A stretch of DNA of 7,521 nucleotides from Gemmataceae bacterium (lineage in GTDB: Bacteria > Planctomycetota > Planctomycetia > Gemmatales > Gemmataceae): NCBI GenBank assembly GCA_017853285.1, contig JAFMJU010000193.1, forward strand, positions 1 through 7,521. Reading direction: 5' to 3'. Positions 1 to 5,674 of the stretch are shown in pieces. Under the pieces are notes generated by a model. It was not told where the DNA came from. It saw only the letters and a list, made by a program, of their open reading frames with translations, and ran no database searches. The position numbers were made by a program, and so were the translations under genes. Each line of letters opens with the position of its first letter. Position 1 is the stretch's first letter.

Positions 1-1
1 T

Positions 2-148
2 TTCGACTTCCGGAAGCTAACCCAACTGCGAATGGAGGCGCGAGAGAAGCTGAGTTCGCACAATCCCACAAGCTTGGGCCAAGCCAGCAGAATTCCGGGG
101 ATCAATCCAGCTGATATCGCCGTGCTAATGGTCTATCTCGGAAAATAA
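2..148 (+). CDS. mnmG: MnmG (GidA) C-terminal end, 5'-truncated by window
   Basis: Frame 2 is open from the window edge and ends at TAA 146-148, giving 48 residues. They begin FDFRKLTQLRMEAREKLSS and continue into the segment LGQASRIPGINPADIAVLM. This closely resembles the C-terminal helical tail of MnmG/GidA, where a GQASRI-x-G-[IV]-x-PA-[AD]-I motif comes just before the stop. MnmG is an FAD-dependent enzyme. With the GTPase MnmE it installs (carboxymethyl)aminomethyl groups at C5 of wobble uridine-34 in certain tRNAs, and the C-terminal helical domain is the part that contacts MnmE. The FAD-binding and catalytic parts lie upstream of the window. The protein ends normally after VYLGK, so the gene looks intact here. 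No hairpin terminator follows the stop. The identification rests on a short segment, but the motif is very characteristic. Confidence 0.9.
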   Translation, partial: FDFRKLTQLRMEAREKLSSHNPTSLGQASRIPGINPADIAVLMVYLGK

Positions 149-154
149 TGTTGA

Positions 155-172
155 TTTGGGTTGTTTGGGTTT
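155..172 (+). repeat. Tandem 9-mer, two copies of TTTGGGTT(G/T)
   Basis: Positions 155-163 read TTTGGGTTG and 164-172 read TTTGGGTTT, in direct tandem just after the mnmG stop codon, followed by a T-rich stretch. Spacing of nearly one helical turn could suit a dimeric DNA-binding protein. The segment is low-complexity G/T sequence, however, and may be chance. Confidence 0.3.
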
Positions 173-220
173 ATTTTGACTATCGCATTGATTGGGAGGT
201 TTTTGCTGGTTCAACTGACA

Positions 221-248
221 TTGACAGGGTTTGGTAGATTCGTAGGAT
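221..248 (+). promoter_or_regulatory. Candidate sigma-70-like promoter for the response regulator
   Basis: TTGACA at 221-226 matches the sigma-70 -35 consensus exactly. After a 16-nt spacer, TAGGAT at 243-248 matches 4 of 6 positions of the -10 consensus. Transcription would begin near 255 and leave a leader of about 250 nt before the ATG at 509, which is long. Planctomycete promoters are poorly characterised, so this is only a consensus match. Confidence 0.3.
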
Positions 249-448
249 TCGCGAAGGATGGGGAAGAGTGTATGCGGTTGGGGGCTTGCCCAAGCTTCGT
301 GTTCTAACCGCAGGGTGCATTCGAATGAAATCACCTGCCTCTTTTAACCATTGTCTGATTCGCTCTGATTGGCCTTGTCCATTTTCAAGGGCTAAACAGA
401 CGGTACTCCAGGGATGAGGAGCAATTCCGCAGATCACGAGAAGGTTGT

Positions 449-463
449 TTGGATGAAATCCAA
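449..463. promoter_or_regulatory. Dyad TTGGAT-GAA-ATCCAA, possible operator
   Basis: TTGGAT (449-454) and ATCCAA (458-463) are perfect inverted 6-mers around a 3-nt centre. The site lies 45 nt upstream of the response-regulator start codon, where an autoregulatory operator would be expected. As RNA it would form only a small hairpin. The symmetry is directly visible; the regulatory role is inferred. Confidence 0.35.
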
Positions 464-508
464 CGGTGATCTTTCGGGATTTTGAGTTCCAAGAAAGGAA
501 TGCCTTCT

Positions 509-1090
509 ATGAAGACGGTTTTTACCACTGGCGAAGCAGCGAAAATATGCAAAGTGAGCCAGCAGACCATCATTCGCTGCTTTGACAATGGGCAGCTCAA
601 AGGCTTCCGGGTCCCAGGGTCAAGATTTCGGCGGATTCCCCGGGAATCCCTTTTCAAGTTCATGAAAGACAATGGCATCCCCACTGATGCCCTCGAAACC
701 GGTAAGCGCAAGGTTTTGCTGGTGGATGATGAGCCCGAATTGTTGGAGCTGATGAACAAGGCTCTTTCGGATGATGGACGGTTTGAAGTGAAAACCGCTA
801 GCAATGGCTTTGATGCTGGCATGATGGTGAAAGAATATCGGCCTGATGTTATTGTGCTGGATGTGATGCTTCCTGATATCAATGGCCGTGAGGTTTGTCA
901 GCGGGTTCGTGCGGACACTTCTTTGAGTGATGTCCGTATCCTCTGCATCAGTGGCATGGTGGAAGACGATAAGATTCAAGAGCTTCGCTTGGCCGGTGCG
1001 GATGATTTCCTGCACAAGCCGTTCGAAATGGATGGCCTGATCGAACGCATGTGCCAGTTGCTCGACATGGAGTCGGCAACCACCGCCTGA
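509..1090 (+). CDS. Response regulator: N-terminal excisionase/MerR-type HTH plus C-terminal receiver domain
   Basis: This 193-residue protein has a small winged helix-turn-helix of the excisionase (HTH_17/MerR-like) family at about residues 1-52. It starts MKTVFTTGEAAKICKVS; the 'TGEAAKI..VS..TI.R..DNG.LKGFRVPGSR.RRI' pattern is typical. A linker is followed by a CheY-like receiver at about 67-187. The receiver carries the acidic pair D73-D74, phospho-acceptor D118 in VIVLD, switch residue S148 and the conserved K170-P171. It is therefore probably a phosphorylation-controlled DNA-binding protein in the cytoplasm, with the DNA-binding domain placed before the receiver, the reverse of OmpR/NarL types. 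The start at 509 is preferred because an AAAGGA tract ends 9 nt upstream. An in-frame TTG at 482 and ATG at 500 are possible but have poorer spacing. The histidine kinase 127 nt downstream is the natural candidate partner, although a terminator-like hairpin lies between. Target genes are unknown. Confidence 0.93.
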   Translation: MKTVFTTGEAAKICKVSQQTIIRCFDNGQLKGFRVPGSRFRRIPRESLFKFMKDNGIPTDALETGKRKVLLVDDEPELLELMNKALSDDGRFEVKTASNGFDAGMMVKEYRPDVIVLDVMLPDINGREVCQRVRADTSLSDVRILCISGMVEDDKIQELRLAGADDFLHKPFEMDGLIERMCQLLDMESATTA

Positions 1091-1123
1091 TCCAGGGTTG
1101 CCCTGATCCTCAAAAGATCAGGG
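1089..1123 (+). other. Three-arm alternative hairpins after the regulator stop
   Basis: CCCTGATC (1101-1108) and GATCAGGG (1116-1123) form a perfect 8-bp stem with a 7-nt loop, extendable by G1100-C1124. An additional arm, GATCCAGGG (1089-1097), overlaps the TGA stop. It can pair with the same central arm CCCTGATC with one bulged C and a 3-nt loop, so two mutually exclusive stems are possible. No U-run follows, so this alone is not a canonical Rho-independent terminator. It may protect the 3' end or help termination. Confidence 0.5.
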
Positions 1124-1145
1124 CGCAATCCAGATCATTTAGGGC

Positions 1146-1179
1146 AAGCTCCGCAGGGATGCCGGAGCTTTGTTCGTTC
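1146..1179 (+). terminator. Probable Rho-independent terminator of the response regulator gene
   Basis: AAGCTCCG (1146-1153) and CGGAGCTT (1163-1170) form a perfect 8-bp GC-rich stem with a 9-nt loop. A T-rich tail, TGTTCGTTC, follows directly. It lies 55 nt after the regulator stop codon and before the kinase. The tail is interrupted by G and C, so termination may be leaky. The structure covers the TTG at 1170, the longest possible kinase start, which argues for the downstream ATG instead. Confidence 0.6.
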
Positions 1180-1217
1180 ATCAATCAAAAAATGGCCCCC
1201 ACAATTCCCAGCCGAGG

Positions 1218-2837
1218 ATGGAATTCAACTTCCACCTTGCGCCTGAGGTGGCTTGGGTTTGGTTGCGTTTGTCCGCAAAGCCAAGCAGCGCTTTTTCCAG
1301 GGATCGGTTTTTCCTACTGAGCGATCCAAGTTGGGCGATTTGGGCTGCCCGGCATACCCGCGGAATCCCCAAAAAATCTGGATTTTTTCAACAACTAGTA
1401 ACGAACCAATCTAGGTCAGCTCGGATAGATTTTGTTGCAAGGTGCTTGCGAGCCCAAACAAGCAAAGGGCAAAACAAACTAGCACCAAATCAACGGCAAC
1501 AGTTGGATCAGATCGGCAAAAAGTCGAGGCAAGTAGCCCGATTGATACCAGAATTGGATTCGGATTTCTTTAATTTGTGCTGCACCTTGGTAGCCTTGCC
1601 TGGCCTTTTATGGAAAGGCAAGAAAATACCGTTATCTTTCAAGCCCATCGAGTTTTTGGATTACCCCTTCTGGGCTCGCCAACTGGCGGAGGCCTTTTAC
1701 AGCAGATCATCTTCTGGGAAGTATTGTCGTACCAAGCAAAAAATATGGCACGGCTTAAGGGTGGTGTTTGCAATTACCAAGGATTTGCCAGGAGTTTTTC
1801 CTTCTATTTCAAGCAAAGACCTGGAGCGATCCTGCCAATACTTGGGAATACCACCTGGAAAGGTCCAAAGACAAACCGCAGAGAAAAAAACGCCAGCCAA
1901 ATCTCCACTCACTCCTTTTAAAGGGGCAGTTAGGCAGGGCTGGGATCATTTAAAGGTTGCCTTCGAATTTTGGCTGGGCCAACAAGCAAGGTCTGGCCAG
2001 GGTGTGGGAAGTCAGACCGGAAACGTTTTCAAATCTCAGGTGTTTGAAACCGAACCCATCAGGGTCCCTGAGCCGGTTGACCTCGAAAAGATTCGTTCGG
2101 AGATAATTGCCGAATTGGCTGGTGGCGCTGGCCATGAAATCAACAATCCCTTGGCGATTTTGTTGGGCCGGGCCCAAAGTCTGATCAAGGACCAGGCATT
2201 TTTTTTCACTGAAAAAGCGAAAGAAGAAGGGGTTCGTAGGCTGGCATCCATTACCGAGCAGGGAAAGCGTATCCATGTGATGATTCGAAAATTGGCCCGC
2301 ATTGGCAGGCCTGCCCCAGGTAATCCGGTGCCGGTTTCCGTGAACGAGGAATTGCAGAAATGGCTTGCGCCTTGGCGAGAAAGGGCAGTTGTCCAAGGGG
2401 TGGATTTTGTTTGTGGCAAACCTGAAATACCGAATCTGAGCTTTTGGGGCCTTGCGGATCCAGCGTACCTAAAAGAGGCTTTGGAAGAGTTGCTGGACAA
2501 TGCTTTTGCCCAGGTTGTTGGAGGTGATTGGATTGGGATCGAAATCAGGAAAATTGGAAATTGCTGCGCGATTGATGTCTCAAACAGTGGCCCCCCAATC
2601 TCGGCTGAGGTCTCCAGGCTCCTTTTCAATCCCTTCTACTCAAACAGGAAGGCCGGCAGGTATTCGGGCTTGGGATTGCCCCTTGCCAAGAGTCTTATGC
2701 AGGCAAGTGGAGGGGAACTGATCCTCCATTCCCTAGGCGGTGCCAGGCCTGTTTGTTTTAGGATTCAGGTGCCAATTTCAGCCGGGCAACCCATTTCCCC
2801 TAATATTTCCCGGGTCGATGGTTTCAAAGCAGCTTGA
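1218..2837 (+). CDS. Sensor histidine kinase, soluble, with unassigned N-terminal region
   Basis: With ATG 1218 this is a 539-residue protein. The C-terminal half is a clear histidine kinase. The H-box GHEINNPLA has phospho-acceptor H306, and the N-box EELLDNA has N428. The G1 region is DVSNSGPPI (453-461), the F-box LFNPFY spans 469-474, and the G2 box GLGLPLAKSL starts at G484. The usual G1 aspartate (D-x-G-x-G) is replaced by N456, a substitution seen in some kinases. The N-terminal ~280 residues show no transmembrane segment and no domain I can name with certainty. The stretch LLSDPSWAIWAARH and the later YPFWARQLAEAF faintly recall a degenerate HDOD module, as in planctomycete HDOD-kinase fusions; that is inference. 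About residues 215-245 are a Lys/Gln/Pro/Ser-rich linker. The kinase probably acts in the cytoplasm and phosphorylates a response regulator; the one encoded just upstream is the best candidate. The start is uncertain: an in-frame TTG at 1170 would add 16 residues but lies inside the terminator hairpin. Confidence 0.9.
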   Translation: MEFNFHLAPEVAWVWLRLSAKPSSAFSRDRFFLLSDPSWAIWAARHTRGIPKKSGFFQQLVTNQSRSARIDFVARCLRAQTSKGQNKLAPNQRQQLDQIGKKSRQVARLIPELDSDFFNLCCTLVALPGLLWKGKKIPLSFKPIEFLDYPFWARQLAEAFYSRSSSGKYCRTKQKIWHGLRVVFAITKDLPGVFPSISSKDLERSCQYLGIPPGKVQRQTAEKKTPAKSPLTPFKGAVRQGWDHLKVAFEFWLGQQARSGQGVGSQTGNVFKSQVFETEPIRVPEPVDLEKIRSEIIAELAGGAGHEINNPLAILLGRAQSLIKDQAFFFTEKAKEEGVRRLASITEQGKRIHVMIRKLARIGRPAPGNPVPVSVNEELQKWLAPWRERAVVQGVDFVCGKPEIPNLSFWGLADPAYLKEALEELLDNAFAQVVGGDWIGIEIRKIGNCCAIDVSNSGPPISAEVSRLLFNPFYSNRKAGRYSGLGLPLAKSLMQASGGELILHSLGGARPVCFRIQVPISAGQPISPNISRVDGFKAA

Positions 2838-2913
2838 CCCCGAAGGCGCTTTCAAGCCTAAATAGGAACAGCTTTGCTTCCCGGTGAAATTGAAAGATCC
2901 TTGGAAAACGAAC

Positions 2914-3783
2914 ATGGTGATCCGGGTTCCCAAGGTCTTTCAATTCGACGGTACTACTGCCTTGGGTCAGGAAGGTATTTCGGCCCTCGAAGCCGGCTAC
3001 CCGGTTCGTATTGCCCAAAAATTGCCCTGTCTCCTTTCCGAATCTTTGCGAAACAGAGTTTCGACTTGGCCAAGCAAGGGGTTTGGAACCAAAAATCCTT
3101 CCTGGGTGATTCAGGAAAACCAATTAAAACCGGCAAGGCTCGCCCAAACGTCCGATGCGGAAGAATTCCTTGCCTTTTTGAGGCAGTTCCTAAAAGTTGC
3201 TTCTTCCACTGTCGGGACCATTCTTGGGTTGGACGGTCACCACCTATGTTCGGACAGGGTGACTTGGCGTCCCTACGAGTTGGCTACAACATCCAGGCGT
3301 TGGAACGCCCGTGATGATCTTTTTCATCTGGATAGTTTTCCGTCCCGGCCCGCTGAGGGGCGAAGAATATTGCGACTGTTTTATAATGCAAGCAGTTCGG
3401 ATAGTGTCGTTTGGTCGCACACGTTTAATTTAGATAATTATGTTGTGAAGTATTTGTCTGATTGGTGTTTTTCTACTTCGAGTAAACGGCCTGATACTTT
3501 TGGCGACAACCTAATGGCCCAAATTCACGACCAAATGAAGCGTCATGAAGATTTTCAAGAAACAGTTCCTCGCGTCCTGCACACTTTTGCTCCGGGAGAA
3601 GCTTGGGTTGCTTTGACAGATACCTGTCTCCATTCATACCTCCGTGGCGAATGGCTGATGGATGTTTCCTGGTTTGTTTCAGCGCCTTGGCTGACCCAAT
3701 CTTATTGGGCGCCCAAAGCCTCTTTCGATCGTTTGGTGAACGGAAAATCACAGGCGGAATCTGGCCTGAAACAAGCAGCCTGA
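2914..3783 (+). CDS. Kdo hydroxylase family protein (Fe(II)/2-oxoglutarate-type dioxygenase)
   Basis: This 289-residue protein resembles the Kdo hydroxylase family (KdoO). Those enzymes use iron and 2-oxoglutarate to hydroxylate Kdo at C3 in lipopolysaccharide inner core, giving Ko. The signature is the segment ARDDLFHLDSFPSRP followed by GRRILRLFYN. It holds the proximal metal-binding pair H138-x-D140. The later segment FAPGEAWVALTDTCLHS holds the likely distal ligand H240. The DQMKRHEDFQ helix and the overall length also fit the family. No signal peptide or membrane segment is evident, consistent with action at the cytoplasmic face during core assembly. The start is uncertain: ATG 2914 has a weak GGA-containing purine tract upstream, and a GTG at 2884 would add ten residues. 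It lies 76 nt after the kinase and 40 nt before comF, so it may share a transcript with them. Substrate is inferred from family only; the organism's lipopolysaccharide genes are not visible here. Confidence 0.83.
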   Translation: MVIRVPKVFQFDGTTALGQEGISALEAGYPVRIAQKLPCLLSESLRNRVSTWPSKGFGTKNPSWVIQENQLKPARLAQTSDAEEFLAFLRQFLKVASSTVGTILGLDGHHLCSDRVTWRPYELATTSRRWNARDDLFHLDSFPSRPAEGRRILRLFYNASSSDSVVWSHTFNLDNYVVKYLSDWCFSTSSKRPDTFGDNLMAQIHDQMKRHEDFQETVPRVLHTFAPGEAWVALTDTCLHSYLRGEWLMDVSWFVSAPWLTQSYWAPKASFDRLVNGKSQAESGLKQAA

Positions 3784-3823
3784 TACTTCTGATTTCTCGA
3801 CGATACACCCGTAACATGGGTGA

Positions 3824-4537
3824 ATGATTCGAAAATTAGCTAATGAAATCATGGATTGGCTGCACCCGCCCATTTGTTTGGGATGTGATCAGCAATTTGC
3901 GCAAACGCCTGGCCTATGTGAACAGTGTCAGACAAAACTTGCTTCAAAAAAAATTGGTTTTTGTTTGGGGTGTGGCTTGCCCGTGCCAGTTTCCCTCACC
4001 GCGGTTGCAAAATGCCGGCTTTGTCATGGAAAAGCGCCACATTTTGACCGGTTAGTTGTAATGGGTGAATACAAGGATTTCCTGAGGCAATTGGTTTTGA
4101 AAGGGAAATCCAAATCAGGCGAATTGTTGATGGAAGTTTTGGGCCACCTGATCGCAAAGAGCAAAAAAGATTTGTTCAAAGGGTTAGGAAAGGTGGAGGT
4201 TACCGCCATCCCCTCTCCTTGGGTACGCACCTTGATACGCGGGCATAATCCTGCGGCTTCTTTGGCTAGCGGGTTGGCGGCAGGTTTGGGCGTCCGCCTG
4301 AATTTGGGTTTGCTTAGGCGTGCCCGTTCCACAGCTCGACAAGCTGGCTTGCCCAAGCATGGGCGTAAAGTAGCCATCCATGGGGCCTTCAAGAAGGGAA
4401 ATAGAACCGCTGCAGAAACGATCCTACTGGTGGATGATGTGATGACGACCGGAGCAACGCTCAAGGAGGCGGCCAAGGTGCTGAAGGCTGGAGGGATTGG
4501 GAAAATAGTTCCAGTTGTATTGGCTCGTACCCCCTAA
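3824..4537 (+). CDS. comF: ComF family protein: double zinc ribbon plus phosphoribosyltransferase domain
   Basis: The protein has 237 residues, the usual ComF length. The N-terminus carries four Cys pairs (C18/C21, C32/C35, C47/C50, C64/C67), each C-x-x-C, typical of the ComF double zinc ribbon. The rest is a type I phosphoribosyltransferase fold, with the PRPP-binding signature LLVDDVMTTGAT containing D204-D205 and T208-T209-G210. The segment AIPSPWVRTLIRGHNPA is the family's conserved 'P.....R.RG.N' block. In naturally competent bacteria ComF helps bring incoming single-stranded DNA into the cytoplasm; in many other bacteria its role is unproven and the gene is simply conserved. All diagnostic residues are present, so the protein looks functional. 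The ATG at 3824 is preceded by GGGTG, which is also one arm of a small CACCC/GGGTG dyad (3806-3822). No other competence gene is visible in the window. Confidence 0.92.
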   Translation: MIRKLANEIMDWLHPPICLGCDQQFAQTPGLCEQCQTKLASKKIGFCLGCGLPVPVSLTAVAKCRLCHGKAPHFDRLVVMGEYKDFLRQLVLKGKSKSGELLMEVLGHLIAKSKKDLFKGLGKVEVTAIPSPWVRTLIRGHNPAASLASGLAAGLGVRLNLGLLRRARSTARQAGLPKHGRKVAIHGAFKKGNRTAAETILLVDDVMTTGATLKEAAKVLKAGGIGKIVPVVLARTP

Positions 4538-4543
4538 ATAATC

Positions 4544-4563
4544 TCCCGCTACTCCAAGTGGGG
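4544..4563 (+). terminator. Weak hairpin after comF
   Basis: CCCGCT (4545-4550) can pair with AGTGGG (4557-4562) through five Watson-Crick pairs and one G-U pair, around a 6-nt loop, with an outer T-G wobble. The nearest T-run (4573-4576) is ten bases away. It could be a poor terminator or processing site, and may be chance. Confidence 0.25.
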
Positions 4564-4622
4564 CGAGAAGGGTTTTCCCGTTGGTCGAATCAACTCTCAA
4601 AACACGCCTTCGGGCTTGTTTA

Positions 4623-4627
4623 GGGAG
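4623..4627 (+). promoter_or_regulatory. Ribosome-binding site deciding a TTG start for the DUF1573 gene
   Basis: GGGAG at 4623-4627 stands 7 nt before TTG 4635, good Shine-Dalgarno spacing. Starting there gives a normal-length signal peptide. The competing TTG at 4581 has a GAAGGG tract (4567-4572) 8 nt upstream, but would put about 35 residues before the hydrophobic core. No ATG or GTG is available in the N-terminal region of this frame. Confidence 0.5.
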
Positions 4628-4634
4628 TCGTGCA

Positions 4635-5651
4635 TTGAATCTGGTTAAACATTGTTTTTCTGTTTCATTCCAAACCTCATTGCGCCTGATCGTTTTGAGT
4701 TCCGTTTTTGTTTTTACGGTTCAGGGGCGAGCCGGCACTTGGGCGGATGGGCTTTTTGACGAGTTAAGCAAAGACTTCGGATCTGTGCCCCGTGGGGCTG
4801 TTTTGCAGCATGGTTTTAAAATCAAAAACAACACAAAAGATGTGGTTGGATTGGCGGGGGTTAGAAGTTCTTGTGGATGCACATCGGCCCAGTTATCCAA
4901 GCGATATCTCCAGCCTGGGGAAGAAACCCTGTTACAGGTTCGAATGGATTCTGGAAGGTTCCGCGGCCTTAAAACCATCACACTCTACCTCAAGCTGGAT
5001 CGCCCCGAGGGGACCGAGGTCAGGATTTGGGTGAAGGCCAATTCACGTGATGATGTTGCCGTTAACCCGGAGGTGATTGATTTCAAAACGGTCAGGGCAG
5101 GGGAAGGCGGGCAGGCAAAAATCCAGGTACGGTTTTTTGGCATGCCTGATGCTGATATCGAAGGGGTTTCTTCTGCCAGTGGCTATCTTCGTGCGAATGT
5201 TTTGGAGACCAGCCATACCGAATTGGAAAGTATTTTCTTAATCCAAGTTGACTTAGATAAGCGGGCACCGGTTGGGAAATGGTATAGTGATATTTGGCTA
5301 GATACAAACCATCAGTGTTCTGCAAAAATTAGAATCCCGGTTCGCATGGAGGTAGTCTCTGAGTTGGTAGCAAGCCCGGGGCTTGTGGAGTTTGGTTCCA
5401 TCGAGTCGGGTAAAGAAATGGAACGGAGGGTGGTTGTTCGCGGGGCAACTCCGTTTCGGCTGATCAAAATCGAAGGGCCTGATGGTATTCAGGCCAAATT
5501 TTCAAGCGATCAGGCCAAGTCCACCCATGTGATCACCTTGATTGCCAAGGGAAAGGCCGCCGGGCTTTTGCAGGGAGAAGTCCGGGTGTTCACCGACTTG
5601 GCCGAATCCCCGGTTTTGGCTTTGCCAATCCATGGCCGTTTTTTGCGTTGA
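4635..5651 (+). CDS. Secreted DUF1573 protein with tandem Ig-like domains
   Basis: With TTG 4635 the protein has 338 residues. A signal peptide is evident: a basic/polar n-region, the hydrophobic core LRLIVLSSVFVFTV, and a plausible cleavage after GRA (residue 33). A clear DUF1573 domain follows, about 46-130. It has the characteristic KDFGSVPRGAVLQHGFKIKN entry, the SSCGCT motif (C80, C82) and a QPGEE segment. Two further beta-rich Ig-like stretches follow, beginning around NPEVIDFKTVRAGE and SPGLVEFGSIESGKE. They repeat the '[V]-x-F-x-[ST]-[IV]-x-x-G' entry of the first domain but lack the CGC motif. DUF1573 proteins are abundant in Planctomycetota and Bacteroidota and their function is unknown. 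Export suggests a periplasmic or outer-envelope role, with the cysteine pair possibly structural or redox active. No lipobox is seen. An alternative TTG at 4581 would extend the N-terminus by 18 residues. Confidence 0.87.
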   Translation: MNLVKHCFSVSFQTSLRLIVLSSVFVFTVQGRAGTWADGLFDELSKDFGSVPRGAVLQHGFKIKNNTKDVVGLAGVRSSCGCTSAQLSKRYLQPGEETLLQVRMDSGRFRGLKTITLYLKLDRPEGTEVRIWVKANSRDDVAVNPEVIDFKTVRAGEGGQAKIQVRFFGMPDADIEGVSSASGYLRANVLETSHTELESIFLIQVDLDKRAPVGKWYSDIWLDTNHQCSAKIRIPVRMEVVSELVASPGLVEFGSIESGKEMERRVVVRGATPFRLIKIEGPDGIQAKFSSDQAKSTHVITLIAKGKAAGLLQGEVRVFTDLAESPVLALPIHGRFLR

Positions 5652-5674
5652 ATTTTTGAAATTAAATTGGATCC

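Larger units (their letters stand above)
149..508. other. Intergenic region between mnmG and the response regulator
   Basis: This 360-nt stretch carries no gene I can support. It starts with a T/G-rich segment holding two tandem 9-mers (155-172). It contains a consensus-like -35 hexamer (221-226) with a fair -10, and a 15-bp dyad (449-463) about 45 nt before the regulator start. A minus-strand reading frame of 85 codons (GTG start at 437, stop near 180) is open. It has no Shine-Dalgarno-like purine tract upstream, no ATG, and no family resemblance I recognise, so I do not call it a gene. No tRNA-like cloverleaf or strong intrinsic terminator was seen. Confidence 0.6.

Noticed and set aside
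67..301. Imperfect inverted repeat: CACAAGCTTGGGCCAAGCC near 66-85 and the reverse of a GGGCTTGCCCAAGCTT segment near 282-298
   Set aside because: The match needs gaps, and one arm is coding sequence of mnmG. Similar CTTGCCCAAGC strings occur elsewhere (about 4347-4358 in comF), so this looks like common local oligomer usage and not a functional repeat.
180..437. Minus-strand open frame of 85 codons in the gap between mnmG and the regulator
   Set aside because: It has only a GTG start, no purine-rich ribosome-binding tract, an in-frame stop shortly upstream, and no recognised family. It is kept only as a weak possibility within the intergenic entry.
385..882. Minus-strand open frame of 165 codons overlapping the regulator
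   Set aside because: It is antisense to a receiver and HTH gene with all diagnostic residues, and its translation is Ser/Arg-rich without motifs.
1051..1320. Plus-strand open frame bridging the regulator end and kinase start
   Set aside because: It overlaps both real genes in another frame, runs through the terminator hairpin, and has no recognisable motif.
1913..1925. CCTTTTAAAGG palindrome
   Set aside because: It lies inside the kinase coding region, encodes an ordinary linker segment and has no supporting context.
2036..2629. Minus-strand open frame of 197 codons inside the kinase gene
   Set aside because: It is antisense to the catalytic half of the kinase, whose H, N, F and G boxes are conserved, so it is a shadow frame.
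2832..2857. GCTTGA...TCAAGC hairpin at the kinase stop codon
   Set aside because: The stem is only 6 bp with a 14-nt loop and has no T-run. It is too weak to call a terminator.
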